Source of the DNA: Micromonospora pallida
GTDB lineage: Bacteria; Actinomycetota; Actinomycetes; Mycobacteriales; Micromonosporaceae
Direction of reading: 5' to 3'
DNA: 64,000 nucleotides
Assembly: GCF_900090325.1 (NCBI RefSeq)
Contig: NZ_FMHW01000002.1
Span: 1,426,001 to 1,490,000 of the forward strand
The position numbers were made by a program, and so were the translations under genes. The notes below the pieces were generated by a model that made no database searches, was not told the DNA's origin, and worked only from the letters and a program-made list of their open reading frames with translations. Below, piece after piece: positions 18,635-27,369 of this stretch (position 1 is the stretch's first letter; each line of letters starts with the position of its first letter).

Positions 18635-19579
18635 TCAGGCGGCCAGGTACTTCGCCAGGTCGTCGAGGATCTTGTTGGCGGCGCCGATGCCGATGCCGGT
18701 CATCCAGATCTCGTCGGAGACCACGTGCGCCTTGCCCGCCTGGACGGCCGACAGGCCCTTCCAGAGCGTGCCGCCAGTGACCTTGGCCTGCTCGGCGGCG
18801 GCCTTCTCGCCGTACGCGGTCACGAAGACGACGTCACCGTCGACCTCGCTGATCCGCTCCGGGCTGACCCGGTCCATCCGCTTGTCCTCCTTGCCGGCGA
18901 GCAGCTGCCGCTCGGGGCGGCCCAGGCCGGTGTCGCCGAGCACGATGCCGGAGAACGAGTCGGGTCCGTACACGCGGATCTCGGTGGGCATGAACCGGAC
19001 GATGGAGATCTTGCGGTTGGCGGCGTCACCGAGGTCGGTGCCGAACTTCTTCGCCCGTGCCTCGTACTGGGCGAGCTGGTCCTTGGCCTCCTGCTCCTTG
19101 CCGAGCGCCTTGCCGTCGAGGAGGAAGTTCTCCTTCCAGGTGATGCCGACCATCTCGGTGAAGACCGTCGGCGCGATGGCGGACAGCTCGTCGTAGAACT
19201 TCTCCTGCCGGAACTTGCTGCCGAGGATGAGGTCGGGCTTCAGGGCGTTGATCGCCTCCAGGTCGGGTTCGGTGAGGACGCCGACCTCCTTGATGCCGGC
19301 GAGCTTCTCCTCGCCGAAGTAGGTCGGCCAGCTCCTCGCCTCGCCGGCGGTGGCGGCGCCGACCGGTGTGACCCCGAGGGTCAACGCGGTGTCGATCTTG
19401 TCGGTGTCCAGGACGACGACCCGCTTGGGCTCGACCGGGATCTTGGTGGCGCCCATGGCGTGGGTGATCTCCACGGTCTCCCCACCAGCCGTACCGGCAA
19501 CCGGGTCGCTCTCACCGCAGGCGGTGAGTCCGACGCCGAGGGCGACGGCCGCGGCGAGGGCGGCGACGAGACGACGCAT
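18635..19579 (-). CDS. iron-siderophore ABC transporter substrate-binding lipoprotein
   Basis: A 314-residue periplasmic-binding-type lipoprotein of the FecB/FepB class. The signal peptide ends in the lipobox LTAC. The two lobes are joined by the long helix typical of siderophore-binding proteins; conserved segments include RVVVLDTDKIDTALTLGV and EAINALKPDLIL. The ATG at 19579 overlaps the ATPase stop by one base (TGATG), so it is the last gene of a coupled operon. It delivers ferric siderophore to the two permeases. The exact siderophore is not known. Confidence 0.92.
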   Translation of the reverse strand: MRRLVAALAAAVALGVGLTACGESDPVAGTAGGETVEITHAMGATKIPVEPKRVVVLDTDKIDTALTLGVTPVGAATAGEARSWPTYFGEEKLAGIKEVGVLTEPDLEAINALKPDLILGSKFRQEKFYDELSAIAPTVFTEMVGITWKENFLLDGKALGKEQEAKDQLAQYEARAKKFGTDLGDAANRKISIVRFMPTEIRVYGPDSFSGIVLGDTGLGRPERQLLAGKEDKRMDRVSPERISEVDGDVVFVTAYGEKAAAEQAKVTGGTLWKGLSAVQAGKAHVVSDEIWMTGIGIGAANKILDDLAKYLAA

Positions 19580-20463
19580 CAGATTCCTTCCGAGGGGGAC
19601 GAGCCGGCGAGGGCTTCCTCGTCGGCGACGGGTACGGCGCCGGACGATCCGGCGGCCGAGGAGGTGCCGGCAGCGGCGGCCAGCGTGGGAGTGGTCAGGG
19701 CGGGCACCACCAGCGGAGCGCCGGTCACCGGGCAGGGCACGACCACGCAGTCGAGCCCGAACACCGCTCGGACCAGGTCCGCGGTGAGGATCTCGCGCGG
19801 CGGACCGGCGGCCACCACGGCGCCGGCCCGCATCGCGATCAGGTGGTCGGCGTAGCGGGCGGCCTGGTTGAGGTCGTGCAGCACGGCGACCACGGTGCGA
19901 CCGCGTTCGGTGCGCAGCCGGTGCAGCAGGTCCAGCACCTCCACCTGGTGGGCCAGGTCGAGGAAGGTGGTCGGCTCGTCCAGCAGCAGTGCCTCGGTGT
20001 CCTGGGCGAGGGTCATGGCGATCCACACCCGTTGCCGCTGGCCGCCGGAGAGGGTGTCCACCGGCCGGGTCGCGAGGTCGGCGACGTCCGCCAGGGTCAT
20101 CGCCCGGTCCACCGCTTCGCTGTCCTGCTCCGACCACTGCCGCCACCAGCGTTGGTACGGCTGCCGGCCCCGGCCGACCAGGTCGGCCACGGTGACGCCC
20201 TCGGGCACCAGCGGGCTCTGCGGCAGCACGCCGAGCCGGCGGGCCACCTCCCTCGTTGGCAGCTCCCGGATGGCGGCGCCGTCCAGCAGCACGGTGCCGC
20301 GTCGCGGGGTGAGCAGCCGGGCCATGGTCCGGAGCAGGGTCGACTTGCCGCAGGCGTTCGGCCCGACGATCACGGTGAACGCGTCGGCGGGCAGGTCCAG
20401 GTCCAGCCCGTCCAGCACGGTCCGCTCGTCGTAGCCGACGACCAGGTCGCGGGTGGAGAGCAT
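19579..20463 (-). CDS. siderophore ABC transporter ATP-binding protein
   Basis: A 294-residue FecE/FhuC-type ATPase. Walker A is GPNACGKSTLL (Ala where Gly is common), the signature is LSGGQRQR, Walker B is ALLLDEPTTFLD and the switch His is in AVLHDLNQAA. The ATG at 20463 is preferred over the GTG at 20466 because GAGGAGG lies 4 bases before it. A C-terminal tail of about 40 residues is low complexity and rich in Ala, Ser and Thr, unlike most homologues. It energises the two FecCD-type permeases encoded just upstream. Confidence 0.92.
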   Translation of the reverse strand: MLSTRDLVVGYDERTVLDGLDLDLPADAFTVIVGPNACGKSTLLRTMARLLTPRRGTVLLDGAAIRELPTREVARRLGVLPQSPLVPEGVTVADLVGRGRQPYQRWWRQWSEQDSEAVDRAMTLADVADLATRPVDTLSGGQRQRVWIAMTLAQDTEALLLDEPTTFLDLAHQVEVLDLLHRLRTERGRTVVAVLHDLNQAARYADHLIAMRAGAVVAAGPPREILTADLVRAVFGLDCVVVPCPVTGAPLVVPALTTPTLAAAAGTSSAAGSSGAVPVADEEALAGSSPSEGI

Positions 20464-20554
20464 CACGCCTCCTCGGCGGGGTTCGGGGCAGCCGCGACGG
20501 CAGCGGCGGTGGCGACGGAAGAGGGCCCGGCGGGGCGTCGGGTGCCGGCGGTGG

Positions 20555-21637
20555 TCACGACGACCTCCGGCGACCCCGCAGCAGCAGGAAGATCAGGTAG
20601 GGGCCGCCGATCGCGGCGGTCAGCACGCCGGCCGGGAGTTGGGTGGGCGCGAAGAGCCGCCGGGCGGCCAGGTCGGCCAGCACCAGCAGCAGGGCGCCGA
20701 GCAACGCGGAGCAGAGCAGCGGTGGCCGTTCCGCCCGGACCAGCCGCCGTGCCACCTGCGGCGCGACCAGGGCGACGAAGTCCACCGCGCCGACCTGGGC
20801 GGTGACCATCGCGGCGGCGAGCACGCCGGTGCCGGCGAGCCCGATCCGGCGGGCCACCGGACGCAGGCCGATGCCCCGGGCGGTGTCGTCGTCCAGCGCG
20901 GCGCTGTTCAGCGCCCAACCGGACCAGACCAGCACGGGCAGCAGGACGAGCAGCGTGGCGGCGATCCAGGCGGACTCCGTCCAGCCCTTGCCGGCGAGCG
21001 TGCCGACCAGCCAGATCTGCGCCCGGAGACCGTCGATCGGGTCGGCAGTGAGCATGACCACCTCGGTCAGCGCCCGCAGGGCGAACGCGACCGCTACCCC
21101 GGCCAGCACGAACCGCTGGGCGGCGAGCCCGTGCCGGGCACCGAGGGCGAGCACCCCGGCGGCGGCCACGAGACCGCCGGCCAGCGCCGCCGGCCCGACC
21201 ACCACCGCCGCCGCGCCGCTGGTCAGGGCGATCGTCGCGGCGAGCCCGGCACCCTGGGTGATACCGATGACGTCCGGACTCGCGAGTGGATTACGGGAGA
21301 CGCTCTGGATCAGCGTCCCGGCCACCCCGAACGCCGCGCCGGCCACCGCCGCCAGTACCAGCCGGGGCAGCCGCAACTCCAGGACGACCAGGTCGTACGG
21401 GGTGCCGACACCGGAGAGCGCCCGCAGGACGTCGACTGCGGCGACGTACGGGGTGCCGAGGGAGAGGCTCACCACCCCGGCCACCGCCAGCAGCCCGGTC
21501 AACGTGGCGGCGACCAGCACCGAACGGCGTCGGATCTGCACGCTCACCGGGCCGACCCGGAGCAGTGACCGACCCGGTAGCCGGTGGGCCGCCGAGCCGA
21601 CGGAACGGGCACCACTGGTTCGGGCGATGGTGCTCAC
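20555..21637 (-). CDS. FecCD-type siderophore permease (second)
   Basis: A 360-residue membrane protein with about nine to ten spans. Family motifs include NPLASPDVIGITQGAG near residue 113 and ARGIGLRPVARRIGL in the ATPase-facing loop. I chose the GTG at 21637, which overlaps the stop of the first permease (GTGA). The N-terminal 40 residues are basic and cytoplasmic. It forms the import channel with the first permease. Confidence 0.92.
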   Translation of the reverse strand: MSTIARTSGARSVGSAAHRLPGRSLLRVGPVSVQIRRRSVLVAATLTGLLAVAGVVSLSLGTPYVAAVDVLRALSGVGTPYDLVVLELRLPRLVLAAVAGAAFGVAGTLIQSVSRNPLASPDVIGITQGAGLAATIALTSGAAAVVVGPAALAGGLVAAAGVLALGARHGLAAQRFVLAGVAVAFALRALTEVVMLTADPIDGLRAQIWLVGTLAGKGWTESAWIAATLLVLLPVLVWSGWALNSAALDDDTARGIGLRPVARRIGLAGTGVLAAAMVTAQVGAVDFVALVAPQVARRLVRAERPPLLCSALLGALLLVLADLAARRLFAPTQLPAGVLTAAIGGPYLIFLLLRGRRRSS

Positions 21638-22680
21638 GCGGTCACCAACCGGGCACGCCGCACCAGCACGGCGAGCAGAGGCGCGCCGACCAGCGCCGTG
21701 ACGATGCCGGCGGGTATCTCGCCGGGCGGGGCGACCAGCCGGCCGACGATGTCGGCGCCCAGCAGCAGCGCCGGTCCGAGCAGCGCGGAGACCGCGAGGG
21801 TCCAGCGGTGGTCGGCGCCGACCAGCGCCCGGGCCATGTGCGGCACGGCCAGCCCGACGAACGCGACCGGCCCGGCGGCGGCGACGGCGGCCCCGGTCAG
21901 CAGCACGGCGGCGGCACCGCCCCCGAGCCGGACCAGCCCGATCCGGTGGCCGAGGCCACGGGCCACGTCGTCGCCGAGGGCGAGCGCGTCCAGGCCCCGG
22001 GCGACCAGGGCGGCCAGCGCCAGTCCGGCGAGCACGAACGGCACCACCTGCACGGCGACGGAGAGGTCCCGGCCGGCGAGTCCGCCGACCACCCAGAACC
22101 GGTACTCCTCGAAGGTGCGGGCGTCGATGCTGAGCAGCGCGTACACCATCGAGGCGAGACTGGCGTCCAGGGCCGCGCCGACCAGCGCGAGGGTGATCGG
22201 ACTGGCGCCCTCCCAGGCCCGGGCGGCGACGGCGAGGACCAGCAACCCGGCGAGCACCGCGCCGCCGATCCCGAACCACACGTAGCCGGCCAGCGTGCCC
22301 ACCCCGAACACGGAGATGGCCAGCACCACGCCGAACGACGCGCCGGCGCTGATGCCGAGGATCCGTGGTTCGGCCAGCGGGTTGCGGGTGAGCGCCTGGA
22401 AGAGCACGCCGGCCACCGCGAGCGCCAGGCCGACGGCGAGGCCGAGCGCCGTACGCGGCAACCGGAGCTCGCGGACGATGGTGCTCGCCTCCCCGCCGTC
22501 CGGCGCGACCAGCGCGGACCACACCTGGTCCACGGGGAGCGACCGGCTGCCGAGGGCGAAGCTGGCCAGCACGGTGACGAGCAGCACCAGCGCGGCCGCC
22601 AGGGCGACCCAGAGCCGGCGCCCACCCCCGGTGCCGGCACGGTGGCCGAGGGTGGCTGCCCGGTGGGCGACGGTGGTCAC
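21634..22680 (-). CDS. FecCD-type siderophore permease (first)
   Basis: A 348-residue polytopic membrane protein and first gene of the iron operon. Motifs include NPLAEPRILGISAGAS near residue 99 and DVARGLGHRIGLVRL in the coupling loop. The GTG at 22680 is used. Two iron-box sequences lie 22 and 46 bases upstream, so transcription should be repressed by an IdeR/DmdR-type regulator when iron is plentiful. Confidence 0.92.
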   Translation of the reverse strand: MTTVAHRAATLGHRAGTGGGRRLWVALAAALVLLVTVLASFALGSRSLPVDQVWSALVAPDGGEASTIVRELRLPRTALGLAVGLALAVAGVLFQALTRNPLAEPRILGISAGASFGVVLAISVFGVGTLAGYVWFGIGGAVLAGLLVLAVAARAWEGASPITLALVGAALDASLASMVYALLSIDARTFEEYRFWVVGGLAGRDLSVAVQVVPFVLAGLALAALVARGLDALALGDDVARGLGHRIGLVRLGGGAAAVLLTGAAVAAAGPVAFVGLAVPHMARALVGADHRWTLAVSALLGPALLLGADIVGRLVAPPGEIPAGIVTALVGAPLLAVLVRRARLVTA

Positions 22681-22701
22681 AGCGCTCCTACGACGACGAG
22701 G

Positions 22702-22720
22702 TCAGGTTCGGCTTACCGTA
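22702..22720 (-). promoter_or_regulatory. iron box, proximal
   Basis: TCAGGTTCGGCTTACCGTA matches 14 of 19 positions of the actinomycete IdeR/DmdR consensus TTAGGTTAGGCTAACCTAA. It is 22 bases upstream of the first permease start. Confidence 0.7.
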
Positions 22721-22725
22721 GCTGG

Positions 22726-22744
22726 TGAGGTTTGCCTGCCCTAA
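22726..22744 (-). promoter_or_regulatory. iron box, distal
   Basis: TGAGGTTTGCCTGCCCTAA also matches 14 of 19 consensus positions. It starts 24 bases from the proximal box, so two regulator dimers pairs could sit side by side. Confidence 0.65.
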
Positions 22745-23010
22745 CTCGCGGTACCGGATCGACCCTCGTTGAGCTGGGCGAACAGCGGCTCCCTCGGCCT
22801 CGGCGGCCCATCATCGTCCGAATCGGCCCGGTGGCGGGGAATGCGGTCCGATCCCTGTCTCCCGGGTCAGGATCGAGCGGTGGCCGTGATCGCGAAGAAC
22901 GGCAGGGTTCGTTACCATTAACCTTTCATGATCCCGGTGCGCTCATCGAGCGAAAGATCCCCTGGTGGGGGTGGAGCCGGATACGTCACCATCGGTAAGG
23001 AAGGGCGGCA
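22745..23010. other. intergenic region without a gene
   Basis: No supported gene. It holds the rest of the divergent promoter area between the iron operon and the methyltransferase gene. A short AT-rich patch (TTACCATTAACCTTTCATGATC, here in part: 22911-22932) may contain the methyltransferase promoter. Confidence 0.4.
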
Positions 23011-23817
23011 ATGGAGCGGCCGGATTGGGCACCAGACGACGTTGATCTCACCCGGCCGAGCGTTGCCCGAGCCTACGACTACTGGCTCGGCGGCTCGCAC
23101 AACTTCGAGGTCGACCGGGAGTTCGCCCGCCAGGCCATGGCGGCGGTGCCGGGCCTGCGCATGGTGGCGCGGGCGAACCGGGAGTTCCTGCACCGCGCGG
23201 TGCGGTTCATGCTCGACCAGGGGGTGCGACAGTTCCTGGACATCGGGTCCGGCATCCCGACGGTGGGCAACGTGCACGAGATCGCCCAGCAGGTGGATTC
23301 GGACGCCCGCGTGGTCTATGTGGACATCGACCCGGTAGCGGTGGCGCACAGCACGCAGATCCTCGCCGGTCAGCCGAACGCCGTCGCGCTGCTCGAGGAC
23401 CTGCGTCATCCGGAGGCCATCCTCGACCATCCGGAGACCCGCCGGCTTCTGGACCTCGACCGGCCGGTCGGCCTGCTGCTCGTGTCGGTCGTGCACGCGA
23501 TCCCCGACGAGGACGATCCGTGGGGTCTGGTCCGGCGACTGTGGACGGCGCTGGCCCCGGGCAGTTGCGTGGCGATCAGCCATGTCACCACCGACAGCCG
23601 GCCGGACGAGATGGGGGAGGGCGCCCGGCTCAGCAGCCGGACGAGCACGCCGGTCACCGCCCGTCCGCGGGCCCGGGTGGAGGACCTCTTCGCCGGCCTC
23701 GACCTGGTGGAGCCCGGGGTGGTCTGGTCGCCGCTGTGGCGGCCCGAGAACCCGGCCGACGTCGGGGAGAATCCCGAGCAGATGAGCTTCTATGTCGGAG
23801 TTGGATGCCGCAGGTGA
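23011..23817 (+). CDS. SAM-dependent methyltransferase, DUF574/Methyltransf_19 type
   Basis: A 268-residue protein of a family abundant in actinomycetes. It opens with the family hallmark (RPSVARAYDYWLGGSHNFEVDR in part, residues 11-32) and has the SAM loop FLDIGSGIPT near residue 71 and an acidic VYVDIDPVA motif that holds the SAM ribose. Family members have no firmly known substrate. The ATG at 23011 follows a GGAAGGG ribosome site. Its end overlaps the start of the GGDEF/EAL gene, so the two are co-translated. Confidence 0.88.
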   Translation: MERPDWAPDDVDLTRPSVARAYDYWLGGSHNFEVDREFARQAMAAVPGLRMVARANREFLHRAVRFMLDQGVRQFLDIGSGIPTVGNVHEIAQQVDSDARVVYVDIDPVAVAHSTQILAGQPNAVALLEDLRHPEAILDHPETRRLLDLDRPVGLLLVSVVHAIPDEDDPWGLVRRLWTALAPGSCVAISHVTTDSRPDEMGEGARLSSRTSTPVTARPRARVEDLFAGLDLVEPGVVWSPLWRPENPADVGENPEQMSFYVGVGCRR

Positions 23818-25613
23818 CTGGTCGGCCCGAGGTCTCCGGGGTCGACCACCGGCGCCGCCAGGGCGTCGAGGAGTTCGCCAGGGTGTGGGCCACGGCGTTG
23901 CACCGGGCCCACTACGTCCCGATCAGCGCCGAGGAGCGGCACCGTGTCGTCACCGGGCTGACTGTCCGCCTGGTCGCCGGGATCCTCGGCGACCAGGCGG
24001 ACGCCGGTGACGGCCAGCGGATCGGCGCCGACCTGGTGGCCGCGGGCTTCGGGGCACCGGAGGCGCTCGGTCGGACGATCGCGATCGTCGGCTCGCGGCT
24101 GCTCACCGATCTGCGTATGGCTGCCGACCCGACGCTCAGCGCCCGGCTGAGCGGGCTGCTGGCCGAGATCGCGGTCGGCTTCGTGTCCGCCGCGCACGAC
24201 CGCAGTCTGCAGGCCCAGGACTCGGTCCGGCTGGCCGCACTGGCCGCACACACCCGGGCCGAGGAGGCGTTGCGGGTCAGCGAGGCCCGGTTCCGCCGCT
24301 TCGCCACCCACGACCAGCTGACCGGTCTGCCCAACCTGACGTTGTTCACCGAGCGGCTGGGGCGGCTGTCCGCCGCCGGCACACCGTTCGACCGGGCCGG
24401 CGTCTGCTGCGTCGACATCGACGACTTCGCGGCGGTCAACGACGTACTCGGGCATCAGGTGGGCGATCTGCTGCTCCGGGACATCGCCGGCCGGCTCGAC
24501 GCGATCACCGACCCGCGGGTCGAGTTGGTGGCCCGGCTGGACAGTGACCGGTTCGCGATCCTGGTCGTCGGCACCACCTGCGCCGAGGACGCGATCAAGA
24601 TCCTGGACCAGGCGCTGGCCGCGTTGGCTGCCCCGTTCCACGTCGCCGACACCGAGGTGCCGATGACGGCGAGCGCGGGCGTCGCCGAGGGACCGGTCCG
24701 TGACGGCAACGCCGCGAAGCTGCTGCGGGCCAGCGAGATCGCGCTGCACTGGGCCAAGGCGGACGGGAAGGCGACCTGGCGCCAGTTCGACCGGGACCGC
24801 AGCAAAGCCGACGCCGCGCGGTACCGGCTGTCGGTGGCCATGCCGGCGGCCCTGCGACGGGGCGAGTTCACCCTCGCCTACCAGCCCATCGTCGACCTCC
24901 GATCCGGACGGTTGACCGGGGTGGAGGCGTTGGCGCGCTGGCAGCATCCCCAGCTCGGCCTGCTGGGCGCCGGACGGTTCGTCGAACTCGCCGAACGCAC
25001 CGGCCTGGTCGTGGCGATGGGCAACCAACTGCTGGAGCAGGCCTGCCACCAGGCCAGCCGGTGGCAGCGCCGCCAACCCGGCCTGTACGCGAGCGTGAAC
25101 GTGTCGGTGCGCCAGCTCCGCCAGGACGGCATGGCCGGGGCGGTCTCGCAGGTCCTTGACCGGACCGGCCTGCCGCCGGACCTGCTTCAGCTCGAGGTCA
25201 CCGAGCAGGCCGTGATCGAACTGACCGGCGTCGTGATAGACACCCTGACCGCGCTGATGAAACTCGGCGTCCGCATCGTCATCGACGACTTCGGCGTCGG
25301 GTACGCGAACCTGGCCAACCTCCGCGCCCTGCCACTGCACGGCCTCAAACTCGACGCCAGCCTGACCCGTCCGTCGACGCCGGCGTTCCGGCCGACGGCG
25401 ACGCACCGCCCCGGCACCGATGACGACTTCCTCGCCACCGTCGTCACGCTCGGCCACCGGCTCGGCCTCACCGTGACCGCCGAGGGTATCGAAACCGCCG
25501 AGCAGGCCGACCGCATCAGTGCGACCGGCTGCGACAACGGGCAGGGGTGGCACTTCGGTCACCCGGTGCCGCCGAACGAGATCAGCGACCGCCTCGTGGC
25601 GCAGAACCATTAG
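23805..25613 (+). CDS. GGDEF-EAL protein, probable c-di-GMP phosphodiesterase
   Basis: A 602-residue cytoplasmic protein. Residues 1-150 form a helical sensor-like domain common before GGDEF in actinomycetes. A GGDEF domain follows (about 165-330), but its signature reads RLDSDRF, so cyclase activity is unlikely. The EAL domain (about 345-595) keeps EAL in VEALARW, the DDFG metal pair, the Lys in GLKLD and the Glu in AEGIET, so it should cleave c-di-GMP. The ATG at 23805 has GGAG 4 bases upstream; a GTG at 23814 overlapping the methyltransferase stop is an alternative. Confidence 0.88.
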   Translation: MPQVTGRPEVSGVDHRRRQGVEEFARVWATALHRAHYVPISAEERHRVVTGLTVRLVAGILGDQADAGDGQRIGADLVAAGFGAPEALGRTIAIVGSRLLTDLRMAADPTLSARLSGLLAEIAVGFVSAAHDRSLQAQDSVRLAALAAHTRAEEALRVSEARFRRFATHDQLTGLPNLTLFTERLGRLSAAGTPFDRAGVCCVDIDDFAAVNDVLGHQVGDLLLRDIAGRLDAITDPRVELVARLDSDRFAILVVGTTCAEDAIKILDQALAALAAPFHVADTEVPMTASAGVAEGPVRDGNAAKLLRASEIALHWAKADGKATWRQFDRDRSKADAARYRLSVAMPAALRRGEFTLAYQPIVDLRSGRLTGVEALARWQHPQLGLLGAGRFVELAERTGLVVAMGNQLLEQACHQASRWQRRQPGLYASVNVSVRQLRQDGMAGAVSQVLDRTGLPPDLLQLEVTEQAVIELTGVVIDTLTALMKLGVRIVIDDFGVGYANLANLRALPLHGLKLDASLTRPSTPAFRPTATHRPGTDDDFLATVVTLGHRLGLTVTAEGIETAEQADRISATGCDNGQGWHFGHPVPPNEISDRLVAQNH

Positions 25614-25644
25614 TAGAGCCGATGGCTCCTCGGGTTCGGTGCGC

Positions 25645-26628
25645 CTACCTGGTGCGGACACCGGTCGCGGCGTCGGCGTAGCGGCGGGCCAGGTGCGCGA
25701 AGGCGTCCCTGAGTTCGGCCGGACCGACGACCTCGATGTCGGCGTCGAACCTGCCGATGGCGGCGGCCAGACCGTGCCACGACCACGAGCCCAGGACGAG
25801 CCGGCAGCGGTCCGGACCGAGTTCCTCGACGACTCCGTCACTGGTGTAACGGGACACCACGGCGGCGGGTAGGTCGAGGATCACCTCGCCGCGACAGGGC
25901 CAGTCGCCAGAGCCCCAGAACCTGCTGACCACGAAGGCGGCGACCTCACCTCCGGGCAGCTCGCGCGGGGTGAAGCGGGGTCCGGTGGGGGTGCGCGGAG
26001 TGATCCGGTCGGCGCGGAAGGTACGCCAGTCCTGACGGTCGAGGTCCCAGGCGACGAGATACCAGCGCCCACCCCAGGTGACGAGGTGGTGCGGCTGCAC
26101 CCGGCGCGGCGGGGTCTGGGCGCCGTGGTCGGCCACCGCTGATGGGGGATAGTCGAAGCGGAGCACCTCGCGGGCGTGGACGGCGGCGCTGAGCGCCAGG
26201 AGCACGGTGCTGTCGACCTTATGGTCCGGCCGGATCGTGGGCCGCTCGACGGCGGTGACCTGGATGGTGTCGATCCGGTGGCGCAGCCGGGCAGGCATGA
26301 CCTGCCGGACGGTGTGCAGCGCGCGTGCGGCGGCCTCCTCGATGCCGGCACGAGTGGTGGTGGCGATCTGGAGTGCGATCGCCAGCGCGACGGCCTGCTC
26401 GTCGTCGAACAGCAACGGAGGCAACTGCGCGCCGGCGTCGAGCCGGTACCCACCGTCGGGTCCCTTGAAGGCCACGATGGGATAGCCGAGCTCGCGTAGC
26501 CGGTCGACGTCCCGCCGCACGGTGCGTGGGCTGATGTCCAGCCGCTCGGCCAGCAGCGCCCCCGGCCAGTCCCGGCGGGTCTGGAGCAGCGAGAGCAACG
26601 CCAGCAGTCGCGCTGAAGTTTTCGGCAT
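25645..26628 (-). CDS. WYL-domain transcriptional regulator (YafY type)
   Basis: A 327-residue regulator. Residues 1-60 are an HTH_11-type winged helix (RLLALLSLLQTRRDWPG, then SPRTVRRDVDRLRELG). The WYL domain covers about 130-210 and includes GGRWYLVAWDLDRQDWRTFR; a WCX-like C-terminal domain follows. Such proteins bind DNA and sense ligands, sometimes nucleic acids. I chose the ATG at 26628; an ATG at 26637 is possible. It diverges from the DinB gene with about 60 bases between, a pairing seen in many actinomycetes, so it probably controls that gene. Confidence 0.9.
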   Translation of the reverse strand: MPKTSARLLALLSLLQTRRDWPGALLAERLDISPRTVRRDVDRLRELGYPIVAFKGPDGGYRLDAGAQLPPLLFDDEQAVALAIALQIATTTRAGIEEAAARALHTVRQVMPARLRHRIDTIQVTAVERPTIRPDHKVDSTVLLALSAAVHAREVLRFDYPPSAVADHGAQTPPRRVQPHHLVTWGGRWYLVAWDLDRQDWRTFRADRITPRTPTGPRFTPRELPGGEVAAFVVSRFWGSGDWPCRGEVILDLPAAVVSRYTSDGVVEELGPDRCRLVLGSWSWHGLAAAIGRFDADIEVVGPAELRDAFAHLARRYADAATGVRTR

Positions 26629-26690
26629 GATCCCCATACTGCCCGGAGAAGCGGACACTTCCTGACCGCTTTGCCTGCGACTGTGGTCGC

Positions 26691-27308
26691 GTGCCACTCA
26701 ACGACGACAAACCGAAGGGCCCGAACACCGTGACCACCACCGCCACGCCCCCCTTGACCCTCGACACCGAGCGGGCCGACCTGATCGCCGCACTCGCGAC
26801 GGCGCGATCCGCCCTGACCAACACCGTCCGCGGGCTCAGCGACGAGCAACTCGGCGAGCGCCCGACGGCCAGTGCGCTGTGCCTGGGCGGGCTGATCAAG
26901 CACGTCACGTCGATGGAGGAGGGATGGCTGCGGTTCGTGGTCGAGGGCCCGTCGGCGCTCCGCTTCGACATGCCCGAGGGGGTCACCTGGGCCGACTTCA
27001 TGGCCGGTACCGCGCGCGAGGTCCCGCAGTGGGCGATCGACCACCAGAACGACTTCCGGATGGGACCCGGCGAGACGCTCACCGGGATCCTCGCCCGTTA
27101 CGAGCAGGTCGCCGCCCGCAGCGCTGAGGTCGTCGCCGCCCTCCCCGACCTGTCCGCGACCTACCCGATGCCGGAGGCGCCCTGGAACGAACAGAGAGAG
27201 GTGCGCAGCGTGCGTCGGGTGCTGATGCATGTCATCGCCGAGACCGCCCAGCACGCCGGGCACGCCGACATCCTGCGCGAGACGCTCGACGGGCAGACCT
27301 CGACCTGA
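26691..27308 (+). CDS. DinB family (DUF664) protein
   Basis: A 205-residue four-helix-bundle protein. The three metal-binding His are visible: one in GGLIKHVTSMEE (about residue 71) and two in AETAQHAGHADI near the C terminus. DinB-type proteins include thiol transferases and metal-dependent hydrolases; the substrate here is unknown. The GTG at 26691 is used, with an in-frame GTG at 26730 as alternative because residues 1-13 look unstructured. Confidence 0.85.
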   Translation: MPLNDDKPKGPNTVTTTATPPLTLDTERADLIAALATARSALTNTVRGLSDEQLGERPTASALCLGGLIKHVTSMEEGWLRFVVEGPSALRFDMPEGVTWADFMAGTAREVPQWAIDHQNDFRMGPGETLTGILARYEQVAARSAEVVAALPDLSATYPMPEAPWNEQREVRSVRRVLMHVIAETAQHAGHADILRETLDGQTST

Positions 27309-27369
27309 GCCGACCGGCCGGACCCGACGGACACATCTGCTGATCGGCAGCCACCGCCCCTGACGGAAG

